In this document: piece by piece, positions 55,304 through 63,035 of the stretch | How positions within the stretch are numbered: position 1 is the stretch's first letter | How the letters are laid out: every line of letters starts with the position of its first letter | NCBI RefSeq assembly: GCF_000725495.1 | Contig: NZ_KL647041.1 | Coordinates: 188,721-252,720 of the forward strand | Reading direction: 5' to 3' | From: Streptomyces aureus | GTDB taxonomy: Bacteria > Actinomycetota > Actinomycetes > Streptomycetales > Streptomycetaceae | DNA length: 64,000 nt | Program-made: the position numbers and the translations under genes | Notes under the pieces: model-generated | Told to the model about the DNA's origin: nothing | The model's database searches: none | The model's input: the letters and a program-made list of their open reading frames with translations, nothing else

Positions 55304-55750
55304 TCAGACGAGCGCGGTGACGAGCAGGGTGAAGGCGGCGACGATGACCGCGACCCGGACGTAGTGCCAGCGGTCCCAGCGGTTCATCTGCTCCTTCCAG
55401 TCCTCCGGGCGGTTCTCGGGGGTCCACGTCTTGCCCTGGTTGTTGATCGGGACCAGCAGCAGGAGCGACATGACCACGCTGAGGATCAGCAGTCCGGCGG
55501 CGGTGACGACGAGCCCGGTGCCGTCGTGGTGCCATCCGGCGACGGCCCAGACCGCGGCGAGGACGAGCGAGCCGATGTACCAGAAGGGCATCAGGGCGCC
55601 GAGCATCCGGCCGCCGTGGGCCCGGCCGAGCTGGTCGTAGTCGGCGGGGAGGGCGCCGAGGATCCGGTTGACGACGAAGGCGACGCAGAGCTCCACCCCC
55701 ACCATCAGACCGACGAGCACGGTGGTGACGACCTCGAGTGCGTTGAGCAT
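55304..55750 (-). CDS. DUF1772 (anthrone-oxygenase-like) membrane protein
   Basis: 148 residues with four hydrophobic helices (about 5-28, 50-70, 80-100 and 128-146). The DUF1772 pattern is seen: GVELCVAFVVNRILG near the start and PINNQGKTW plus DWKEQMNRWDRWHYVR near the end. Some relatives act on anthrone-type polyketides; most are unassigned. Divergent from the TetR gene at 55842, with which it shares three CTAGC palindromic sites, so it is likely the repressed target. Confidence 0.88.
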   Translation of the reverse strand: MLNALEVVTTVLVGLMVGVELCVAFVVNRILGALPADYDQLGRAHGGRMLGALMPFWYIGSLVLAAVWAVAGWHHDGTGLVVTAAGLLILSVVMSLLLLVPINNQGKTWTPENRPEDWKEQMNRWDRWHYVRVAVIVAAFTLLVTALV

Positions 55751-55768
55751 GACGGTCCCTCCAGATTT

Positions 55769-55832
55769 CTAGCGCTGCTAGCTGTTGAAGCCACGCTAGC
55801 GCTGCTGCCGCTCTATTGTCTAGCAGTGCTAG
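55769..55832. promoter_or_regulatory. Three CTAGC-type palindromic operators
   Basis: CTAGCGCTGCTAG (55769-55781), CTAGCGCTGCTG (55796-55807) and CTAGCAGTGCTAG (55820-55832) lie in the 91-base divergent region. Sites 1 and 3 are 13-base palindromes. They are strong candidates for binding by the adjacent TetR protein. Confidence 0.75.
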
Positions 55833-55841
55833 CATCGAGGT

Positions 55842-56420
55842 ATGTCGGTACAGGAACGCAAGGAGCGTGAGCGGGCGGGCCGCGAGCGCCTCATCGTGGC
55901 GACGGCCCGCGAACTCGCGGAGCAGCAGGGCTGGGACGCGGTCACCACGCGCCGGCTCGCCGAGCGCATCGAGTACAGCCAGCCCGTCCTCTACAGCCAC
56001 TTCCGCGGCAAGCGCGAGATCATCGGCGCGGTCGCCCTCCAGGGCGCCTCCGAGATGGCCGTCGCGCTGCGGGCCGCGACCGCCGCCGCGGACGGTCCCC
56101 GTGCCCGGGTCGCCGCCCTCGCCCACGGCTATCTCGACTTCGCCGAGCGCAATCCGGCGGTCTACGACGCCCTGTTCCAGCTCGACGGGGGCCTGAGATA
56201 CGCACGGGAGGACACCCCGGGGCCCCTCAAGGACGCCTTCGCCGCCCTGCTGGAATGCCTCGGCGAGGTCGCCGGGGACGCTGTTCCCCCGGGGATGTTC
56301 ACCGAGGTGTTCTGGGCGTCCCTGCACGGGATCGTGACCCTGACCCGGGCGGGGCGGCTGCTGCCGGAGGACACGGAGCAGCGGGTGGACCTGCTGGTGG
56401 ACCGCCTCGCCGTGCTCTGA
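55842..56420 (+). CDS. TetR/AcrR-family regulator
   Basis: 192 residues. HTH at about 35-55 (TTRRLAERIEYSQPVLYSHF) and a WHG-type ligand domain (RVAALAHGYLDFAERNPAVYDALF). ATG 55842 lies only 10 bases after the third CTAGC palindrome, so bound protein would block its own transcription. Likely represses the divergent DUF1772 gene. The effector is unknown. Confidence 0.93.
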   Translation: MSVQERKERERAGRERLIVATARELAEQQGWDAVTTRRLAERIEYSQPVLYSHFRGKREIIGAVALQGASEMAVALRAATAAADGPRARVAALAHGYLDFAERNPAVYDALFQLDGGLRYAREDTPGPLKDAFAALLECLGEVAGDAVPPGMFTEVFWASLHGIVTLTRAGRLLPEDTEQRVDLLVDRLAVL

Positions 56421-56439
56421 CGCACCCGCACGGCGGCGC

Positions 56440-56471
56440 ACCGTCCCGGCGGCGGACCGTCCCGGCGGCGG
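56440..56471. repeat. Two exact 16-bp tandem copies
   Basis: ACCGTCCCGGCGGCGG occurs at 56440-56455 and 56456-56471, in the short space after the TetR gene, and a degenerate third copy starts at 56472. Confidence 0.7.
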
Positions 56472-56532
56472 ACCGTCACGGCCAGGGACCGTCCGGGCGA
56501 GGGGCCGTCCCCGTGGGCCGCTCGTCCGGGGG

Positions 56533-56970
56533 CTACTCCTCCCAGTCCGACTCCTGCCGGTTCCCGCGGCGGGCGAAGAGGCCGGGGGACGTGCGCGCCG
56601 CCTGGACCACGTTCACCCCGACGATCCCGCCCCAGGCGACCAGCAGCCCCGGCAGGTTCGCCTGTGTCGCGCCGATCGCGGACAGCGGGATCGCGAGGAC
56701 CAGCGAGACGATCCCGAAACCGAAACGCTCACCCCAGGAGTCGGCCGACTGCGGCGACCGCGCCCCGCGCGCCACCAACATCTGCTGCTCCGCGAGCCGA
56801 CGGCGCACCCGGCGGTCGACCGCCCCGTCGAGGCGCTGCTCGACCTTCTCCAGGAAGGAGTCGACCAGCGCGGACTCGTACTCTTCGCCGAGTTCCCTGC
56901 GTGCGTGCAGGGTGGCGTCGAGTTCCTTCTTCAGCTCCGCGTCGTCATGGCGGGCGTTCATACCGGTCAT
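56533..56970 (-). CDS. Membrane protein of unknown function
   Basis: 145 residues from ATG 56970 (a second ATG at 56961 is possible). A charged helical N-half with coiled-coil character (AELKKELDATLHARRELGEEYE; LEKVEQRLDGAVDRRVRRRL). Two hydrophobic helices follow at about 85-105 and 110-125, then a basic tail. The layout suggests a cytosolic helical domain tethered by a hairpin of membrane helices. No family recognised. Confidence 0.8.
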   Translation of the reverse strand: MTGMNARHDDAELKKELDATLHARRELGEEYESALVDSFLEKVEQRLDGAVDRRVRRRLAEQQMLVARGARSPQSADSWGERFGFGIVSLVLAIPLSAIGATQANLPGLLVAWGGIVGVNVVQAARTSPGLFARRGNRQESDWEE

Positions 56971-57006
56971 GTCCCTCACGGTAGGCAGCCGGGCCGCTCG
57001 GGGCAC

Positions 57007-57321
57007 TGGGGATAGCCCCCCTCTTGCGGCCGGGCCGGCCCCCGGGAGGCGTCCGGCACCCCTTGCCCGGTCTGCATATCGTCATGCAGAGTTGTCGATA
57101 CCTGAATAGAAGGGTGTGCGTGTGATGCCCAGGCCGTCGACCCGTCCGGCTCGCCCGGGCACGACGCTGTACTCTCCCGGGGCGTCCGGGTACAGGCGGT
57201 CATCGCCCGTACCGGCACGCGGGGCGGCGACAGGTCCGACGACGGCGGCGAGGGCGGCGGCGACGAGGGCGGGGTCGGCAAGGTGACCGGGGTCGGCAGG
57301 GCGATGGGGGTCCGCAAGGTG
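57007..57321. promoter_or_regulatory. Divergent region with palindrome upstream of the RpiR-type gene
   Basis: CTGCAT-ATCGTC-ATGCAG (57072-57089) is a perfect 6-bp-arm palindrome. TGAATAGA follows at 57103-57110; the same 8-mer occurs, inverted, in the hutU upstream region. No gene is supported in the rest of these 315 bases. Confidence 0.5.
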
Positions 57322-58191
57322 ATGGGTGACAGCGGCGTGGAGAGCGACACGAGTGTGAGCGACAGCCCCGCCGGACGGCTCCAGACCCTCTTCGAGGGAC
57401 GCCGGCTCACCCCGACCCAGCGGCGCATCGCCCACAGCATGGTGCGCAGCGCCGCCGACGTGCCGTTCCTGTCCAGCGTCGAGCTCGCCGAACTCGCCGG
57501 GGTCAGCCAACCCTCCGTCACCCGCTTCGCGGTCGCGCTCGGCTTCGACGGATACCCGGCGCTGCGCAGGCACCTGCGCGAGGTCACGCCCGCCGAACCG
57601 GCCGCCGACACGGCCTCGTACAACGAGTACCAGCAGGCCGTCGAGGCCGAGATCGAGAACCTGCGGCACCTCGCCGCCGTGCTCGCCGACCCGCGTCCGG
57701 TCGCCCGGGCGGGGCGGCTGCTCGCCGCGTCCCGCCCGCTGCCCGTCCTCGGCCTGCGCGCCGCCGCCTCCCAGGCCTACGGCTTCGCCTACTTCGCCGC
57801 CAAGGTGCACCCCGACGTCCGGCTGCTGCACGAGGGCGGCACGATGCTCCAGGACCGCGTCGACGCGGCCGTCCGTGCCGGGGCCACCGCACTGCTGTGC
57901 TTCGCGCTGCCCCGCCACCCCCGCGAGGTCGTCGACGCCCTCGGCTACGCCAAGGAGGCCGGGCTGACGGTCGTCACGGTCGCCGACTCGGCGTTCGCGC
58001 CGGTGGCGAAGGTGTCCGACCTGCTGCTCCCCGCCGCCGTCGGCACCGGCCTCGCGTTCGACACGGCGTGCGCCCCGATGCTGCTCGGCCGCGTTCTGCT
58101 GGAGGCCATGTGCGACGACCTGCCGGACGCCCAGGCGCGCCTCGAGCAGTTCGACGCGCGGGCCGCCACGCGCGGGCTGTTCGTGGAGTAG
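57322..58191 (+). CDS. MurR/RpiR-family transcriptional regulator
   Basis: About 289 residues. N-terminal HTH_6 (LTPTQRRIAHSMVRS; LSSVELAELAGVSQPSVTRFA) and a SIS sugar-phosphate-binding domain (about 125-265, LPVLGLRAAASQAYGFAYF; ALLCFALPRHPREVVDALGYA). The start is uncertain: ATG 57322 is taken, but ATG 57304 and GTG 57283 are in frame. The family normally senses sugar phosphates or amino-acid metabolites. The target is unknown; shared motifs hint at itself and hutU. Confidence 0.9.
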   Translation: MGDSGVESDTSVSDSPAGRLQTLFEGRRLTPTQRRIAHSMVRSAADVPFLSSVELAELAGVSQPSVTRFAVALGFDGYPALRRHLREVTPAEPAADTASYNEYQQAVEAEIENLRHLAAVLADPRPVARAGRLLAASRPLPVLGLRAAASQAYGFAYFAAKVHPDVRLLHEGGTMLQDRVDAAVRAGATALLCFALPRHPREVVDALGYAKEAGLTVVTVADSAFAPVAKVSDLLLPAAVGTGLAFDTACAPMLLGRVLLEAMCDDLPDAQARLEQFDARAATRGLFVE

Positions 58192-58257
58192 AGCGGTCCG
58201 CCCTGCACGGGCTGTCGGCGGGAGTGGAGCGGTCCGCCCTGCACGGGCTGTCGGCGG
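58191..58257 (+). repeat. 36-bp-period tandem duplication at the RpiR gene stop
   Basis: A 31-base sequence beginning GAGCGGTCCGCCCTGCACGG occurs at 58191-58221 and again at 58227-58257. The first copy begins on the last base of the stop codon. Each copy can fold on CCCTGCACGGG. Confidence 0.8.
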
Positions 58258-58433
58258 AGTCGGGTGGGCCGCTCCCGGGAACCGGGTCTTCTCTCCGGTG
58301 CCCGGCGACGATGCGGGCGTTTCTCAGACGCGTCTCACGTTCCCTGGCTAGCCTGCGCGCCCAGAGACGCACGGGCGGGACGGCGGACGACGGTGTGCCC
58401 GCGCCGTGCAGGCGTCGAGGCGGGAGGCGGATC

Positions 58434-59003
58434 GTGGCGCGCGGAGGACAGGGACTGGCCCGGGTGGCCGTCGTGGTGCGGGCGGGAGCCGCGCCGCTGT
58501 GGTGGTGCGGAGTACTGGCCGCCGGGATCGGGCTGCTGCTCCCCGGGCTGACCGGGCGCAGGATCGGCGTCCTGGCCGGGACCGCGCTGTTCCTCGTCAC
58601 GGCGGTCGTGGTGGCGTACTGGCGCAGGAAACGGTACGACTCCCTGGTCCGCGCGGCCGCCCGTGCGAGCAAGCACGACGTGCTCCAGGACCGCGCCGTG
58701 ACCGTGCGCAACTGGCGCCGGGGACACCGCTGGTGGCTGCTGCTCGCCTTCGCCGTCGCGTTCGGCAGCGGGTTCGCCGTGCCCGCCGCGGGCGGCATGC
58801 TGCTCGCCGGCGCGGGCGTCGGGCTGTGGTGGAAGGCCGCCCGGCTCGGGCGGCTGGAGCGCGCCGGAGGGGCGCTGATCTGGGTGCGCGTCGACTGGCT
58901 CGGCCCGCGCGCGGGTGCCCCCGTCGGGAAGCCGGTCCGGGCCGTCCGGGCCACGGGGGTGGCGGCGGGTGACGCCGCGCCCGGTGGGGCGCGGCGTCAC
59001 TGA
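58434..59003 (+). CDS. Integral membrane protein
   Basis: 189 residues from GTG 58434 behind GGGAGG. Hydrophobic helices at about 18-36, 40-60 and 95-118 (two close helices), with a cytosolic stretch YWRRKRYDSLVRAAARASKHD between them. No family recognised. TAGCCT near 58344 may be its -10. Converges with the roadblock operon. Confidence 0.8.
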   Translation: MARGGQGLARVAVVVRAGAAPLWWCGVLAAGIGLLLPGLTGRRIGVLAGTALFLVTAVVVAYWRRKRYDSLVRAAARASKHDVLQDRAVTVRNWRRGHRWWLLLAFAVAFGSGFAVPAAGGMLLAGAGVGLWWKAARLGRLERAGGALIWVRVDWLGPRAGAPVGKPVRAVRATGVAAGDAAPGGARRH

Positions 59004-59031
59004 CCGGAAGGGAACCGGACCCGGTGGCGAA

Positions 59032-59406
59032 CTAGATCTCCAGATCGGCCTCGATCCGCTTCAACTGGTGCCGGGCCATCGCCAGGTTGGCCCGCTTCTG
59101 GTCGAGGACCAGGTACAGGAACAGACCGTTCCCGCCGCGGCCCTTCATCAGCCGGATCAGGTGGTACTGGTCGGACAGCGTGATCAGGATGTCCTCGATG
59201 TCGCCCTTCAGGCCCAGGTGTTCCATCGTGCGCAGCTTGGCGCGGACGACGTCGGTGTTGCCGGCGGCCGCGACGGTGAGGTCGAAACTCTTGCTGCCGC
59301 CGATGGTGCCCAGCGCCATCCCGCTGGTGTAGTCGACGAGCGCGGCTCCGGTCGCGCCCTCGATGGATGCCAGGGCTTCTTTGAGGGCGGTCTCGGTGTT
59401 CGACAT
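59032..59406 (-). CDS. Roadblock/LC7-domain protein
   Basis: 124 residues forming one roadblock domain: ALASIEGATGAALVDYTSGMALG, seen as GATGAALVDYTSGMALG, then EDILITLSDQYHLIRLM and FLYLVLDQKRANLAMAR. Roadblock proteins of the MglB type dimerise and regulate small Ras-like GTPases. Last gene of a four-gene minus-strand operon (61212 to 59032). No GTPase gene is adjacent. Confidence 0.92.
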   Translation of the reverse strand: MSNTETALKEALASIEGATGAALVDYTSGMALGTIGGSKSFDLTVAAAGNTDVVRAKLRTMEHLGLKGDIEDILITLSDQYHLIRLMKGRGGNGLFLYLVLDQKRANLAMARHQLKRIEADLEI

Positions 59407-59420
59407 GGTGTGGTGCTCCT

Positions 59421-59972
59421 TCAGCTCTCTGATGTTCTCGGGTGGTTGGTGGCAGGAGTGGACGTGGAACGCGGGGTGGTCCCGCGTGGGGTGCGCGTGC
59501 GCAGGGGGGCCTTCGCGGAGGTCTTGGCCGGCGGTTCGGCGGCCGGCTCGCCGCGCGCCGTGGCGGCGTCGACGAGCTCGCCGATCCGGGTGCCGGAGCG
59601 CCGCCCCTCCAGGTGCAGCCGGCCGACGTTGACCCGGTCCTGGGCGAGCAGCGTCAGCACGGCGGAGCCGCCCGCCGCGTACGTCGCGACATAGCCGTGC
59701 ACGCCGCGGACCAGCAGTTCGCGCAGGTCGCCGTGGCCGGTGGACTCGGCCATGCGGATGGCGACTCCCAGGGCGGCCGCGGTGAGGGCGGCCAGGCCGT
59801 CCGGCTCGACGCCGGGCGTGTCGTGGGCGAGGACGAGACCGTCGGCACTGGCCGCGAGGGCTCCGGTGAGCTGGGGGACCCGGGCCCGGAGCCGATGGAG
59901 TTCGTCCAGGACTTCGGCCTCCGCGGCCATCAGCAGTCTCCTCTCGGCACGCTGTCGTAGCGCGCGGATCAC
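59421..59972 (-). CDS. Roadblock-like protein with basic disordered tail
   Basis: 183 residues from GTG 59972 behind GGGAGG. The roadblock fold covers about 17-130 (LTGALAASADGLVLAHDTPG; YVATYAAGGSAVLTLLAQDRVNVGRL in parts). It is followed by a 50-residue Pro/Thr/Arg tail (KTSAKAPLRTRTPRGTTPRS). The tail could be a docking region. It lies 14 bases upstream of the next roadblock gene. Confidence 0.85.
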   Translation of the reverse strand: MIRALRQRAERRLLMAAEAEVLDELHRLRARVPQLTGALAASADGLVLAHDTPGVEPDGLAALTAAALGVAIRMAESTGHGDLRELLVRGVHGYVATYAAGGSAVLTLLAQDRVNVGRLHLEGRRSGTRIGELVDAATARGEPAAEPPAKTSAKAPLRTRTPRGTTPRSTSTPATNHPRTSES

Positions 59973-59995
59973 AAGGCCTCCCGCGGGGTTGGGAC

Positions 59996-60808
59996 TCACA
60001 AGGCCTCCAGCGCGTCTCTGAGCCGTCGCAGCAGCGCGACGTCGGGATCGGCGGAGGTCTGGGTGAGCACGCCGGGCGGGGGGAGCGGCTGCGGTACGGG
60101 CGCCGCCGTCACGAGCCCGGCGGCGGCGAGCCGGCGCAGGTCGACGAGCGTGTGGAAGGCGGGGCGCCCCAGCGCGAGGGACACGTCCGCCGCCGTGCGG
60201 ACGCCGTCCACCCGGCCGAGGACGGCCTCCTGACGCTGCGGCACGGACGGCCCCGCGGCGAGCGGGGCGCGCCGCAGCGGCGCGGTGTCGGTGGCGGGGT
60301 CCGGCCAGATCCGGTGCAGGAGTTCGCGCCGGCGCACCGTCTCGCGCTCGACCGCGGCGACCGGGACGGGGCGCAGCGGGCCGAACCAGTGCGCGGCGCC
60401 GTACCGGAAGCGGCTCGGGGTGCTGCTCGGGCCGAGGACGAAGTACGCGGCGTCGTACAGGGAGCCGAGGTGGCACAGTTCCAGCGCGCCCTCGGCGATC
60501 CGGCCGCTGTCGATCAGGAAGCGGCCGACCCGGCGGCGCGCGCCGGCGGTGGCGACGGCCTCCCGCCACACCTCGGGGGCGAGGACGCCGTGGACGGAGA
60601 ACAGCACGTCGAGACCGGGGGTGGCCGGGCTCTCGGCGTGCACCACCTCGCCGTCGGCGAGGTAGAGGGTGCCGCGTTCGCGGATGAGGACGCCGGTGGC
60701 CCGTTCGTCGGCGAGCCGGCTGAGCATCGGAGAGGCGCCGCCGGCGGCGCCGGGTGCCGTGTCCCGTATCGGGAGCCGGGGCGGGGGAGGCGTCCTGACG
60801 GTCGTCAT
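59996..60808 (-). CDS. DUF4388/PATAN-like protein with winged-helix end
   Basis: 270 residues, ATG 60808 overlapping the upstream roadblock stop (ATGA). N-terminal half resembles DUF4388: SPMLSRLADERATGVLIRERGTLYLADGEVVHAESP, seen as ATGVLIRERGTLYLADGE. The last 80 residues look like a winged helix (VRTAADVSLALGRPAFHTLVDLRRL). Proteins with this domain often accompany roadblock or response-regulator systems. No DNA target known. Confidence 0.82.
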   Translation of the reverse strand: MTTVRTPPPPRLPIRDTAPGAAGGASPMLSRLADERATGVLIRERGTLYLADGEVVHAESPATPGLDVLFSVHGVLAPEVWREAVATAGARRRVGRFLIDSGRIAEGALELCHLGSLYDAAYFVLGPSSTPSRFRYGAAHWFGPLRPVPVAAVERETVRRRELLHRIWPDPATDTAPLRRAPLAAGPSVPQRQEAVLGRVDGVRTAADVSLALGRPAFHTLVDLRRLAAAGLVTAAPVPQPLPPPGVLTQTSADPDVALLRRLRDALEAL

Positions 60809-61212
60809 ACGAGCACCAGCCGTCCGGCCATCTCGCCCAGCCGGATGCGGGCCAGGGCGAGATTGCCGTCCGAGCGGGCCAGCCACAGATGCAGGAACAC
60901 GCTGCTGTCGAAGGCGGTCCGGACGAACCGCAGCACGTGGTAGCTGTCGCGGTTGCTGATGATCAGGTCTTCGATCGGGGTCTCCTGGTCGGACCACTCC
61001 GACCAGTCGGAGCCGCCCTTGGGGGCGAACGAGCGGTTCTCCGCGGCGAGCCGGGCCAGCTCGGCGGCCTCCGCCGCGGTCGTCTCGTGGTCGTCGCCCG
61101 GAGCGTCGCCGACCGTGCCCAGGGCCAGACCGCTGGTCCAGTCGACCACCGAGGCGCCCCGGGCCCCGGGCAGTGTCATGGCCTCCAGCAGGCACTCGTC
61201 GATACCGGGCAC
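60805..61212 (-). CDS. Roadblock-like protein, first gene of the operon
   Basis: 135 residues with the roadblock motifs GARGASVVDWTSGLALGTVG and DLIISNRDSYHVLRFV, and an acidic linker between (GDDHETTAAEAAELARLA). Translationally coupled to the DUF4388 gene. Ribosome site GGGAGGGAG upstream of ATG 61212. The palindrome at 61290-61312 lies about 80 bases before it. Confidence 0.88.
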   Translation of the reverse strand: MPGIDECLLEAMTLPGARGASVVDWTSGLALGTVGDAPGDDHETTAAEAAELARLAAENRSFAPKGGSDWSEWSDQETPIEDLIISNRDSYHVLRFVRTAFDSSVFLHLWLARSDGNLALARIRLGEMAGRLVLV

Positions 61213-61289
61213 CGTGTCTCCCTCCCGCCAAAGGGTTCGGCCGAGTGACGAAGAAGTTACGCACTGTGCCCACGGGAAGGGAGTGATCC

Positions 61290-61312
61290 GGCATTTTCCT
61301 GTGGAAAATGCC
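61290..61312. promoter_or_regulatory. 23-bp palindrome upstream of the roadblock operon
   Basis: GGCATTTTCC-TGT-GGAAAATGCC, perfect 10-bp arms, AT-rich core in GC-rich DNA. Most likely an operator for the roadblock operon (78 bases before the ATG); a hairpin role is also possible. Confidence 0.6.
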
Positions 61313-61506
61313 TGCGGTGACTAAGGTGGGTCGGCTGACCACATTCTCGGGCGCGCCCAAACCCCCTGGGGTCGGTTTGTGCTGCCCCGGGACGGGGCCG
61401 AGGGGGCGCACATGGGTGCGAGCGGGCGCTCCTCGGTTCGAGGGCGCGCCGGGGTGCCGGTGAGCCTGTCGGGTCCCTCGCGGTTACGTCCCGCCGCCCC
61501 GGGTCG

Positions 61507-62919
61507 CTACAGGTCCGTCAGGGAGTCCGCCCGGGCGCCGCCCGACTCCTCGACGATCTCCGCCAGGGTCTGCGGCTCCCGCACGACCGCGAAGCGGGGG
61601 GTGTCCCCGGCGGGCACGAAGCCGTAGACGCCGGGGCGGGCCAGCGAGTTGTACGCGTAGTGGTGGGCGAAGTAGTACGCGCCGGTGTCCAGCGCGGCCA
61701 CGTGGTCGCCCTGTTCCAGCAGCGGCAGCGGGCGGCCCTCGGCGAGCAGGTCGCCCGCGAAGCAGGCCGGGCCCGCGACGTCCTGGACGACGTCCGGCCC
61801 CGTCTTCGGCCGGCCCTTGGCGTCGTACGCGGCGATCCGCAGCGGCCACGACCCCGGCGCGTAGACGGTGCGGGTCGCGATCTGCACCCCGGCGTGGGTG
61901 ACCGCGACCGCCCGGCCCCCGGCGGACTTCGCGTACTCGACCCGGGCCAGCACCGTGCCGTGCTTGGCCAGCAGGGACCGCCCGAACTCGGTGACCAGTC
62001 CGTACCGCCCGTCGAACAGTCCCGGCGCCGCCTCCCGGAGCAGCCGCGCGTACTGCGCGTACGTCGGTGCCATGGAGTCCGAGCCGAAGTCGACCGGCAG
62101 TCCGCCGCCGATGTCGACCGTGTCGACCTGATGCCTGCCGACGTGCCGGTTGATCTCCTCCGCGAGCGCGTACGTCTCCGCCACGCCCCGCGCCATCAGC
62201 TCCAGCGGCATGCCCTGCGAACCCGAGTGCGTGTGCAGCCGGGTCAGCCAGGGGCGGTCGGCGTAGGCCCGTACGATCCAGGCGCGGGCGCCCTCGTCCC
62301 GGAGCGCGACCCCGAACTTGGAGGTCGCCGTGGCCGTGGACAGCGCCTCGATCGACCCCCCGCCGATCTGCGGGTTGACCCGGATCCCGAGGGGCGAGCC
62401 GGTGGGCGCGGAGCGGACCTGCGCGTCGAGGCGCTCCAGTTCCTGCGGGCTGTCCGCGTTGACCGCGACGCCCAGGGCGAGGGCCTGGCGCAGTTCGGCG
62501 GGTGTCTTGGCGGGGGAGTCGAGCACGGTCCGCTCCGGCGGGATCCCGGCCGCCGTGGCGAGCGCGAGTTCCCCGGGGCTCGCCACCTCCGCGCCGATGC
62601 CCTCCTCGCCCAGCAGCCGCAGGACGGGCACGAGGGGTGTCGCCTTCACCGCGAAGGCGTGCAGGACCGGGGTGCCGGGAGCGGTCACCGCGGCGAACGC
62701 GGCGTGCAGCGCGGCGGCCGAGGCCCGGATGCCCCGCACGTCGAGGAGCGCGGCGATGGGATGGTCCGGGGTGACGAGCCCCTGTTCCACCGCGGCCCGT
62801 ACGGCGTCGTCCCGCCGTGCCACCCGTGCCGTGTCCGCGTGCTCCGCCGAAGACATCGCCGCCCCGTCCGCCCCGTCGCCGTCCGTCCGGTCCCCTGCCC
62901 TGTCCATGTCTGCGCCCAT
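61507..62919 (-). CDS. PLP-dependent decarboxylase, diaminopimelate/ornithine decarboxylase-like (fold III)
   Basis: 470 residues from ATG 62919. Fold-III alanine-racemase-like barrel: PLP Lys92 in LHAFAVKATPL, TSKFG, HSGSQG, the phosphate-binding DIGGGLPVDF, and GPACFAGD with the active-site Cys at the dimer interface. C-terminal YYFAHHYAYNSLARPGVYGF resembles LysA. It is not clearly canonical LysA (K is in AVKA, not AxKAN), so the amino-acid substrate is open. Divergent from hutU with a shared regulatory region. Confidence 0.88.
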   Translation of the reverse strand: MGADMDRAGDRTDGDGADGAAMSSAEHADTARVARRDDAVRAAVEQGLVTPDHPIAALLDVRGIRASAAALHAAFAAVTAPGTPVLHAFAVKATPLVPVLRLLGEEGIGAEVASPGELALATAAGIPPERTVLDSPAKTPAELRQALALGVAVNADSPQELERLDAQVRSAPTGSPLGIRVNPQIGGGSIEALSTATATSKFGVALRDEGARAWIVRAYADRPWLTRLHTHSGSQGMPLELMARGVAETYALAEEINRHVGRHQVDTVDIGGGLPVDFGSDSMAPTYAQYARLLREAAPGLFDGRYGLVTEFGRSLLAKHGTVLARVEYAKSAGGRAVAVTHAGVQIATRTVYAPGSWPLRIAAYDAKGRPKTGPDVVQDVAGPACFAGDLLAEGRPLPLLEQGDHVAALDTGAYYFAHHYAYNSLARPGVYGFVPAGDTPRFAVVREPQTLAEIVEESGGARADSLTDL

Positions 62920-62968
62920 GCGTCCCAGCCAAACATCCGGCCGGAGCGCGCGCCGGGCCGCGCGCCTA

Positions 62969-62997
62969 TTGACTAGCTCTATTCAAGAAGTCAGGAT
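62969..62997 (+). promoter_or_regulatory. hutU promoter and overlapping imperfect palindrome
   Basis: TTGACT (62969-62974), 17-base spacer, CAGGAT (62992-62997). The -35 side overlaps an 18-base imperfect palindrome TTGACTAGCTCTATTCAA (62969-62986, 14 of 18 positions symmetric), a plausible repressor site. Confidence 0.6.
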
Positions 62998-63035
62998 GTG
63001 AATATCTACAGCAACAGTCCGCTAGGAGGCAGACC

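Noticed and set aside
54974..55870. Plus-strand open frame across the DUF1772 region
   Set aside because: It runs antisense to a conserved membrane protein gene and through a terminator and operators.
58407..58433. Longer N-terminus for the membrane protein at 58434
   Set aside because: The upstream in-frame sequence runs through the tandem repeat and overlaps the RpiR gene; GTG 58434 has a good GGGAGG site.
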